A stretch of 5,230 nucleotides of DNA from Urinicoccus sp. (GTDB taxonomy: Bacteria > Bacillota > Clostridia > Tissierellales > Peptoniphilaceae): contig JASBZN010000086.1 in the NCBI GenBank assembly GCA_029983435.1, positions 1 through 5,230 on the forward strand. The letters run 5' to 3'. A program made the position numbers and the translations under genes. Positions 1 to 5,230 of the stretch are shown piece after piece; position 1 is the first letter of the stretch; each line of letters begins with the position of its first letter. A model generated the notes under the pieces. It did no database searches. It saw only the letters and a program-made list of their open reading frames with translations, and was not told where the DNA came from.

Positions 1-1746
1 GTACCCGATGAGTTTTTACCAGACGACATCAAAGATGTTTTCTATGCAGAAGACTCTACTTTAATGCTGGTTAAATTTAAAAACTCAGCATCTTCTTTTC
101 AAACGATGTCTGCAATTGAGCAAATAAAAAATATTGAGTCCAAACCAAAATATTTGAGTGGAATCTCCTCTCTTGTAAAAGACACTAAAGATGTCATTGA
201 CAAAGAAACGCCTATTTATGTTGTTTTGGCTGTAACTTTTGGCTTGATTGTATTAGCTTTAACCAATGAATCAACGGTTATTCCCTTTGTCTTTATATTG
301 ACCATAGGTTATGCTGTTGCTTATAACTTTGGTACAAATATTTTTCTAGGGGAAATTTCTTATATTACCAAGGCCATTGCCGCCATTCTACAGCTTGCGG
401 TAACCATGGATTATTCCATCTTTTTATATCACCGCTATGTAGAAGAAAAAAAATACACAGACAATAAGAATGCGGCAATGGATGTAGCTGTTCAAAAGAC
501 CATCGCGTCTTTATTTGCCTCTTCTTTTACAACTTTTGCAGGATTTATTGTGCTTATCTTAATGGAGTTAGGTCTAGGTAAAGATATTGGTCTCGTTATG
601 AGTAAGGGAGTTGTGATTGGGCTATTAGCAACGGTAACGGTTCTTCCAACTATGCTGCTAGTGGTAGAAAGATTTGTTGTAAAATACAACCACAGGGTTC
701 TACTTCCTTCCTTTGATCGGCTTTCCGAGTTTAATATTCGTCATAAGCGAGTTATTTTTATGGTTTTTTTAGGGCTCTTTATCCCTGCTTTTATTGGGTC
801 GTTAAACACAAAAGTTTACTACAACCTTGACCGGTCTCTACCCCAAGATTTAGATTCCATTGTAGCCTTAAAAAAGATGAAGAAAGATTACAATATGGCG
901 ACGACACATTTTATTGTTGTGAAGGATGATTTATCCAATACAGCCTTAGACGGTTTAATTGACGAGTTAAAGGAAGTAAAAGGTGTTAATTCTGTTTTAG
1001 GAACCAATACGATGACAGGAATCACTTTGCCAGAAGAAATTTTACCGCAAAAGGTTACAGATAACTTTGCTAAAGACGGCTATAAGATGATTATGGTAAA
1101 TTCTGAATACCAGACAGCTTCAGAAGAAGTAAAAGCACAAATTCAAGAGATTCGAAAAATTATCAGTAAATATGATTCGGAAGGATACCTAACAGGGGAA
1201 GCTGTTTTAACAGATGATTTAACGGTTATTTCCAATAGAGACTTTAAGCGGGTCAATATTGTGTCTATTGCGGTAGTCTTTTTAATTATCGCCTTAGTTT
1301 TTAAATCCATTGGAATACCAGTCATTTTAATTGCGGCTATTGAATTGGCTATTCAAATCAATATGGGGATTCCATTTTACTTGAATCAGACAATCCCGTT
1401 TATTACATCTATTATCATAGGAGTTATCCAGTTGGGCTCCACCATTGACTATTCCATCTTAATGACAAATCGCTTTTTAGCGGAGTATGAACTTTTAGGA
1501 GATGTAGATGAAGCGGTGAAGTTAGCCACAAAAGAAACATCCAAGTCTATTGTGACATCGGGCCTATCTTTTATGGCAGCAACGATTGGTGTAGGTTTTT
1601 ATTCGAGAATGGAAATTGTCTCAACAATTTGCAGCTTTTTAGCTAGAGGTGCCATTATTAGTATGGTCGTAATTATTTTATTTTTACCAGCAATCATATC
1701 TGTTACCTTCCCATTTATTCGGAAGACAACAAAGGGTTTAAATTAA
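1..1746 (+). CDS. MMPL/RND-superfamily membrane transporter, 5'-truncated by window edge
   Basis: The frame is open from base 1, and the residues before the ATG at 64 read as normal protein, so that ATG is internal and the true start lies upstream. 581 residues are visible. By eye there are 11 hydrophobic segments: the end of ectodomain 1 (residues 1-70), TM2-TM6 (about 71-221), a cytoplasmic stretch, TM7 (250-267), ectodomain 2 (268-417) and TM8-TM12 (418-573). This is the usual 12-TM duplicated RND layout with TM1 and most of loop 1 missing. TM4 has TMDYSIFL (D137-Y138) and TM10 has TIDYSILM (D483-Y484). These match the Asp-Tyr proton-relay pairs described in mycobacterial MmpL3, so proton-driven export from the membrane is inferred. 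GEAVLTDDL ahead of TM8 also fits Gram-positive MMPL proteins. Substrate is unknown; lipids, glycolipids or toxic compounds are possible. The gene directly precedes the secreted repeat protein gene and probably shares its transcript. Family assignment is firm, function is not. Confidence 0.92.
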   Translation, partial: VPDEFLPDDIKDVFYAEDSTLMLVKFKNSASSFQTMSAIEQIKNIESKPKYLSGISSLVKDTKDVIDKETPIYVVLAVTFGLIVLALTNESTVIPFVFILTIGYAVAYNFGTNIFLGEISYITKAIAAILQLAVTMDYSIFLYHRYVEEKKYTDNKNAAMDVAVQKTIASLFASSFTTFAGFIVLILMELGLGKDIGLVMSKGVVIGLLATVTVLPTMLLVVERFVVKYNHRVLLPSFDRLSEFNIRHKRVIFMVFLGLFIPAFIGSLNTKVYYNLDRSLPQDLDSIVALKKMKKDYNMATTHFIVVKDDLSNTALDGLIDELKEVKGVNSVLGTNTMTGITLPEEILPQKVTDNFAKDGYKMIMVNSEYQTASEEVKAQIQEIRKIISKYDSEGYLTGEAVLTDDLTVISNRDFKRVNIVSIAVVFLIIALVFKSIGIPVILIAAIELAIQINMGIPFYLNQTIPFITSIIIGVIQLGSTIDYSILMTNRFLAEYELLGDVDEAVKLATKETSKSIVTSGLSFMAATIGVGFYSRMEIVSTICSFLARGAIISMVVIILFLPAIISVTFPFIRKTTKGLN

Positions 1747-1757
1747 AGGAGTGTACA
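1745..1757 (+). promoter_or_regulatory. Ribosome binding site of the secreted repeat protein, overlapping the upstream stop codon
   Basis: AAAGGAG at 1745-1751 lies six bases before the ATG at 1758 and overlaps the last two bases of the transporter's TAA stop. The strong Shine-Dalgarno match fixes the start of the downstream gene. With only 11 nt between the genes there is no room for a separate conventional promoter in the gap, which supports co-transcription and possibly translational coupling. Confidence 0.85.
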
Positions 1758-1832
1758 ATGAATAAAAAATTAGAAAAAACAATGGCCTTGGGCCTTTTAT
1801 CATCCATGCTTTTTACGAATACAGCTTTTGCA
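1758..1832 (+). other. Sec signal peptide of the repeat protein
   Basis: The first 25 residues show a basic n-region (MNKKLEK), a hydrophobic core (MALGLLSSMLF) and a small-residue cleavage motif AFA before A26; FAA before T27 is an alternative. No Cys follows the site, so it is a signal peptidase I type rather than a lipoprotein signal. The mature product is therefore expected outside the cytoplasmic membrane. Confidence 0.85.
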
Positions 1833-4154
1833 GCAACGAGTATTGTAAATAAAAGTGAAACAGTTTATGTTATTAAAGAAAATGGAGAAGTGAAAGATAA
1901 GGTCGTCTCTGTCTGGCTCAATGCAGATGACGGTGTTAAGGGAAAAGATAAAACGGATTTAGAAGACATTAAAAATTTAAAAACCGATAAAAAAATGCAA
2001 AAAGAAAATGGCTACATCTATTGGAATGAAAACGCCAAAGATATTTACTATCAAGGAAAAACCAATAAAGATGTTCCTGTCGATGTTAAGATCGATTTTT
2101 ATCTCAATGGCAAAAAAACAACAAATCAAGCATTAAAAGGTAAGTCGGGACGATTAAAAATTGTCATGTCAGCAGAAAACAATCATTATATTGTAAAAAA
2201 CATTGGAGGAAAAAAGACCAAGGTCTATGCACCCTATGTGGTGATGAATGCCATGACCTTTAACGAAGATGTGGCAAGCAATATTAAAGCGGAAGACTCC
2301 AAAGTAGTGAAAGATGGGAAAAATGAAGTAATTACTACAGTTTTAACGCCAGGATTAAAGGAAAACTTTGACGACTTATTGGAAGACATTCAAATGGAAG
2401 ACTTTAAAAATAAAGCCGTTATGGAAATGGATGTTAAAAATTATGAACCCATTGAAACCTATGCCGTAATTTCTAATGAACTTTTTCAGAACAAGACCAA
2501 GATAGAATCCATCGATGAATTAAGAGATGGCGTTAGAAAGTTACAAGATAACGCACAAAAATTAGTGGATGGCTCTGTAAAATTATCCGATGCTCAAGAA
2601 AAGCTTGGCAATGGTGTCAAGGATATGGACGGAGGCGTCAAGAAATTAAATAATGGGTCCCAAGAACTTTACAATAAATCTGGAGAATTGGAAAATAAAG
2701 TAGGCGAAGTTATTGATAAGGTCAAACCAATCCCAGGCTATGCCAAGGAAATGGCCAATGGAGGAAACAAATTAGCTTCTGGTGTGACTGCCTATACTTC
2801 TGGTGTTGGTAAGATGAATGCCAATACAGGGAAAATGAAAGACGGGGCAAGACAATTAGCCCAAGGTTCCCGCGATTTGGATAACGGTTTGGGCCAACTA
2901 AAAGGAGCCACCAGTCAATTACGGGCTGGTTCAAAAAAATTAGGAAAAATTGACAGCTTAAAAGGGGACGTTACCGCTAAACTAGCTAACTTAAAAGCTG
3001 GAGTAGACCAGTTAACACAAGGCGCTTTACAAGTAAAAGTTGGAGTAGATAAAGCAAAAGGAGGTGCCGACGAACTAGCACAAGCTAATGATAAGCTGAA
3101 TGCTGGAATCCAAGGGATGAATACTAAAGTCCAAGGAATTTCTCTTCCCTCTTCACCAGGGGCAGGTCTTCAAGGACAATTAGAAAGCATTGGAGAGGAC
3201 GTAGGCTCTATTCAAGGATCTGCAGAGCAAATTAACAAAGCGATTGGTCTTTTAAGAGAAATTGATGATCCAAAAGCACAGGCTGCCATTGTTTCTTTAA
3301 GCGGGTCTTCTAAAAATATTCAAATGGCGGCAGGACGTATTGGAAAATCAGCTCAAGCCATTGGGTCTGGATTGGGAAGTTCAGGAGCCAGTGACATGGC
3401 GGGACAAATTAAAGAATTACAAGCAGGCATGAATCAATTAGCCGACTCCTCTCAAGAACTCAATGGGAAAATGAGCCAGTTCCCATCAGCCTTAGGAAAG
3501 CTTCAAGATGGGGCAGAAAGAGTATATCAAGGGGCCAATACCATGAATCAACAGCTAGCAGAAGGGATGAAAGACATTAGTGGCAAAATGGATACTTCCG
3601 AGTTGACACAATTGGCCGATGCACTTGTTAAATTGGATGTGGCAACAGGTCAATTAAAGGATGGGTCTAGCAAGTTGAGGGAAGGAACCGAACAAAGTGA
3701 ACAAGGCGTAGATACCCTAGCAGCTGCTATTGAAGAATTGGATTCCAACTCTTCCAAATTAAATGAAGGGGCAAGCGACTTATCACGAGGCCTAAATGAA
3801 TTTAGCGAAAAATCCATTATGTTTAATGAGTTTCCTAAGCTAAAAACGCAAGGGATTACCCCTATGCGGAATGGAATTAAAGAACTAAACTCTGGAATTA
3901 CAAGCTTGGGAGAAGGAACTATTAAATTAAAAAATGGGGAAGAAATCCTAACTCGGTCCATGCATACATTCTCAGAAAAGCTTGAAGAGTTTAAGCAAAG
4001 GGGAATTGATGAGCTAGATAAGAAGACAAAAGACTTACCAGAAGCAAAAGAAATTATATATACCATGTCCAATCTTGCCAAAGAAGATACTTCTTTTACA
4101 GGAACTAGCGAAGGCTTTAAGACCAAGTATCGTATTATTGAAAAAATAAAATAA
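1758..4154 (+). CDS. Secreted YhgE/Pip-like heptad-repeat protein, putative extracellular partner of the MMPL transporter
   Basis: This is a complete 798-residue protein; the start is fixed by AAAGGAG six bases upstream. Residues 1-25 form a signal peptide ending AFA|A. Residues 27-245 are a non-repetitive, probably beta-rich domain (for example YIYWNENAKDIYYQG and VKIDFYLNGKK). From about 255 to 745 runs a long helical region of heptads with Leu at one position and Gly or Asn three residues later, such as LVDGSVK, LNNGSQE and LKDGSSK. This resembles the ectodomains of YhgE/Pip proteins and the repeat insert of Bacillus YdgH-type MMPL proteins. A Gly/Ser/Pro-rich stretch (460-548) interrupts the heptads. 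The C-terminus is hydrophilic, with no TM helix, LPXTG motif or lipobox, so the mature protein appears soluble or held by a partner. I see no cysteine and only two tryptophans (W53, W89). Role is inferred from the 11-nt spacing to the transporter: an extracytoplasmic adaptor, tether or substrate conduit. No enzymatic motif is visible. A cell-surface or wall-binding role is an alternative. Confidence 0.85.
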   Translation: MNKKLEKTMALGLLSSMLFTNTAFAATSIVNKSETVYVIKENGEVKDKVVSVWLNADDGVKGKDKTDLEDIKNLKTDKKMQKENGYIYWNENAKDIYYQGKTNKDVPVDVKIDFYLNGKKTTNQALKGKSGRLKIVMSAENNHYIVKNIGGKKTKVYAPYVVMNAMTFNEDVASNIKAEDSKVVKDGKNEVITTVLTPGLKENFDDLLEDIQMEDFKNKAVMEMDVKNYEPIETYAVISNELFQNKTKIESIDELRDGVRKLQDNAQKLVDGSVKLSDAQEKLGNGVKDMDGGVKKLNNGSQELYNKSGELENKVGEVIDKVKPIPGYAKEMANGGNKLASGVTAYTSGVGKMNANTGKMKDGARQLAQGSRDLDNGLGQLKGATSQLRAGSKKLGKIDSLKGDVTAKLANLKAGVDQLTQGALQVKVGVDKAKGGADELAQANDKLNAGIQGMNTKVQGISLPSSPGAGLQGQLESIGEDVGSIQGSAEQINKAIGLLREIDDPKAQAAIVSLSGSSKNIQMAAGRIGKSAQAIGSGLGSSGASDMAGQIKELQAGMNQLADSSQELNGKMSQFPSALGKLQDGAERVYQGANTMNQQLAEGMKDISGKMDTSELTQLADALVKLDVATGQLKDGSSKLREGTEQSEQGVDTLAAAIEELDSNSSKLNEGASDLSRGLNEFSEKSIMFNEFPKLKTQGITPMRNGIKELNSGITSLGEGTIKLKNGEEILTRSMHTFSEKLEEFKQRGIDELDKKTKDLPEAKEIIYTMSNLAKEDTSFTGTSEGFKTKYRIIEKIK
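2520..2942 (+). repeat. Heptad-repeat block 1 (residues 255-395), imperfect 21-bp coding repeats
   Basis: About ten consecutive seven-residue units run from L255, each Leu/Met-x-x-Gly/Asn-x-x-x: LRDGVRK, LQDNAQK, LVDGSVK, LSDAQEK, LGNGVKD, MDGGVKK, LNNGSQE. A break around KPIPGYAKEM (residues 322-332) is followed by further units including LAQGSRD and LRAGSKK. In the DNA this is a degenerate 21-bp periodicity, too diverged to be a recent tandem expansion. The pattern predicts long amphipathic helices packing through Leu, with small Gly residues at the paired position. Confidence 0.8.
3135..3401 (+). other. Gly/Ser/Pro-rich interruption in the repeat protein (residues 460-548)
   Basis: The leucine-glycine heptad pattern is lost here. 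The stretch opens with a likely flexible segment (SLPSSPGAG), continues as possible helix (SIGEDVGSIQGSAEQINKAI) with DDPKAQAAI in the middle, and ends in GSGLGSSGASDMAG. It divides the repeat region into two arms and could be the tip or hinge of a helical hairpin. This is a structural inference; no family motif is recognised. Confidence 0.55.
3408..3812 (+). repeat. Heptad-repeat block 2 (residues 551-685)
   Basis: The heptad pattern resumes with IKELQAG, LADSSQE and LGKLQDG. After a less regular stretch it continues with LKDGSSK, LREGTEQ, LDSNSSK, LNEGASD and LSRGLNE. The unit LKDGSSKL (633-640) has the same L-x-x-G-S-x-x-L form as four units in block 1 (LVDGSVKL, LNNGSQEL, LAQGSRDL, LRAGSKKL), consistent with both blocks descending from one amplified unit. 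Weaker units (MRNGIKEL, LNSGITS, LGEGTIK, LKNGEEI) continue to about residue 730. Confidence 0.75.
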
Positions 4155-4188
4155 GCCTGAGAATAGTTTATAGAAAATTCTTGCATTA

Positions 4189-4218
4189 AAAAAACCAGCG
4201 GTTAACCGCTGGTTTTTT
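4189..4218. terminator. Bidirectional intrinsic terminator between convergent genes
   Basis: A perfect 30-bp palindrome: A6, then CCAGCGGTTAACCGCTGG centred at 4203/4204, then T6. On either strand it gives a GC-rich stem with a small TTAA or similar loop followed by a U tract. It lies 34 bases after the repeat-protein stop and 15 bases after the stop of the minus-strand gene, so it can serve both transcripts. The remaining bases of the 4155-4233 gap show nothing else recognisable. Confidence 0.93.
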
Positions 4219-4233
4219 GCTAGTAGGAAATCT

Positions 4234-5229
4234 TTATTGGTCCACATAGGAATCAAAATAGCCTTGAATCCAAACCACAGGGGTTCCCTTATCACCACTA
4301 CCACTGGTTAAATCGCTTAGGGATCCGAGAAGGTCTGTTAGATTTCTAGGAGTGGTTCCTAGGGTCTCATCGGCACGGACAAGAGATTCTGGCTTTGTTT
4401 TAATTTTTTCGGCTAAAAAAGCGTATTTTTCGTCGTCTGAAAGGCCTTCCAACTGGTTGTCGGCAACGTACTTCATTTTAATTTCGTTGGGAGTACCTAA
4501 AAGACCTTGAGTATAGCCAGGAGAAACAACAGGATCAGCTAATTCCCAAATTTGCCCCACAGGATCCTTAAAGGCGCCATCTCCATAAACTAAAACTTCA
4601 ATATTCTTTTTGGTCTTTTCATAAAGACGCTTTTGCAGGGTTTCTGCAAATTCTTGGGCATCTCGTGGAAATAATTTTACAGTATGGTCGTTACTTAAGT
4701 TGGATCCTAAAAGACCATAGTCTTTATTAAATCCACCCGTTTCGCGAGGACTAGTCATAATATCATCCAGGCCATAAACGACTTTAGCACCAGCTTCTGT
4801 TAACATATCTTTAATCCGGCGGCGAGTGTGGATACTAGCAACTAAGACTTCATCGCAATAATTTAAAATAGCTCTGGGGTCATTGGCAAAGTGGATTTCC
4901 ACTTCCGTATCGCCACAAATTTGATGGTAAAGATCTACATAGTCGATGCCAGTAAAGGTATGTTCCAACTTGCCAAAGAATTTCCGAAATTCATCTTCCT
5001 CTAAAACATCTGTATAGGGGTTGACGCTACTTTCATAAAGGGCTTCTGGTAAAATTAAGTGGTTTCCAACTTCATCAGCAGGATAGCTTAATAAAATATG
5101 AAGTTTTTTCTTTGCTTGTGCAATGCCTTTTAATAAGATGGAAAAACGGTTCCGACTTAAAATCGGGAAAACAAGACCGATTTCTCCACTATATTTTTCA
5201 TTAATATCAGCAGTAATTTCTTCTGTTGT
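4234..5229 (-). CDS. Coenzyme F420-0:L-glutamate ligase (CofE)-like protein, Firmicute form, 5'-truncated by window edge
   Basis: The minus-strand frame is open from the right edge to a TAA at 4234-4236, giving 331 visible residues; the N-terminus is missing. A possible TTG start at 4968 is internal, because recognisable family sequence continues upstream (LVFPILSRNRFSI, LSYPADEVGNHL). The clearest signature is VYGDGAFKDPVG near visible residues 214-225, followed by WELADPVVSPGYT. I recognise this from Firmicute proteins annotated as F420-0:gamma-glutamyl ligase, usually near 400 residues by memory. True CofE adds glutamate to F420-0 using GTP and a divalent metal. The VYGDG segment may correspond to the conserved SDT-GRP segment of archaeal CofE, but the Arg-Pro residues are not preserved, so a different acceptor is possible. 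No signal peptide or TM helix is seen in the visible part, so it is probably cytoplasmic. It converges on the transporter operon with no evident functional link. Family placement is fairly sure; the reaction is uncertain. Confidence 0.82.
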   Translation of the reverse strand, partial: TTEEITADINEKYSGEIGLVFPILSRNRFSILLKGIAQAKKKLHILLSYPADEVGNHLILPEALYESSVNPYTDVLEEDEFRKFFGKLEHTFTGIDYVDLYHQICGDTEVEIHFANDPRAILNYCDEVLVASIHTRRRIKDMLTEAGAKVVYGLDDIMTSPRETGGFNKDYGLLGSNLSNDHTVKLFPRDAQEFAETLQKRLYEKTKKNIEVLVYGDGAFKDPVGQIWELADPVVSPGYTQGLLGTPNEIKMKYVADNQLEGLSDDEKYAFLAEKIKTKPESLVRADETLGTTPRNLTDLLGSLSDLTSGSGDKGTPVVWIQGYFDSYVDQ

Positions 5230-5230
5230 A

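Noticed and set aside
64..66. ATG at 64 as the transporter start
   Set aside because: The same frame is open back to base 1 with plausible ectodomain sequence (VPDEFLPDDIKDVFY). No ribosome binding site precedes this ATG, and TM1 would be missing.
492..1325. Short minus-strand open frames inside the transporter gene (492-689 and 1143-1325)
   Set aside because: They lie fully within a conserved membrane-protein gene and have no recognisable product. They are shadows of the real frame.
2722..2934. Minus-strand open frame of 70 codons inside the repeat protein gene
   Set aside because: It is antisense to heptad-repeat coding sequence and its translation has no family character.
2520..3812. The 21-bp periodicity as a mobile or CRISPR-like DNA repeat
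   Set aside because: The periodicity follows the protein heptad, the units are highly diverged in DNA, and there are no spacers or conserved repeats.
3650..4304. Minus-strand open frames antisense to the end of the repeat protein (3650-4186 and 4035-4304)
   Set aside because: They overlap a well-supported plus-strand gene and run through the terminator. They look like low-complexity reverse translations of repeat-rich coding DNA, without family resemblance.
4966..4968. TTG at 4968 (minus strand) as the start of the CofE-like gene
   Set aside because: The frame stays open to the window edge and encodes family-like sequence upstream (SRNRFSI, SYPADEVGNHL), so this Leu codon is internal.

Overview
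The window carries three protein genes from an A+T-rich Gram-positive bacterium. I infer a low-GC Firmicute, most likely an anaerobic clostridial or Peptoniphilaceae-type lineage. The basis is strong AGGAG-type ribosome binding, A/T-ending codons, a short Firmicute-style signal peptide, an MMPL transporter paired with a cysteine-free YhgE-like exoprotein, and a Firmicute-type CofE-like protein. The genus cannot be fixed from this sequence.

Layout. Bases 1-1746 (+) are the 3' portion of an MMPL/RND-superfamily membrane transporter whose start lies before the window. Eleven nucleotides later, bases 1758-4154 (+) encode a complete 798-residue secreted protein. It has a signal peptide, a beta-rich N-terminal domain and a long glycine-punctuated heptad-repeat region of the type seen in YhgE/Pip ectodomains. 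It has no visible membrane anchor. The two genes look like one translationally close operon, and I infer that the exoprotein is the extracellular partner of the transporter. Bases 4155-4233 are a short convergent intergenic gap holding a perfect palindromic, apparently bidirectional terminator (4189-4218). Bases 4234-5229 (-) are the 3' portion of a gene of the coenzyme F420-0:L-glutamate ligase (CofE) family in its longer Firmicute form. Its start lies beyond the right edge.

How the genes work together. The transporter and the exoprotein probably form an envelope export system, by analogy with Gram-positive MMPL proteins that carry YhgE-like repeats in one polypeptide. The cargo is unknown. 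The CofE-like gene is transcribed towards them, is separated by the terminator, and shows no functional link. There is no RNA gene, CRISPR array, insertion sequence or phage signature. The most interesting signals are the split transporter/exoprotein pair and the CofE-like protein, whose substrate in this kind of organism is uncertain.
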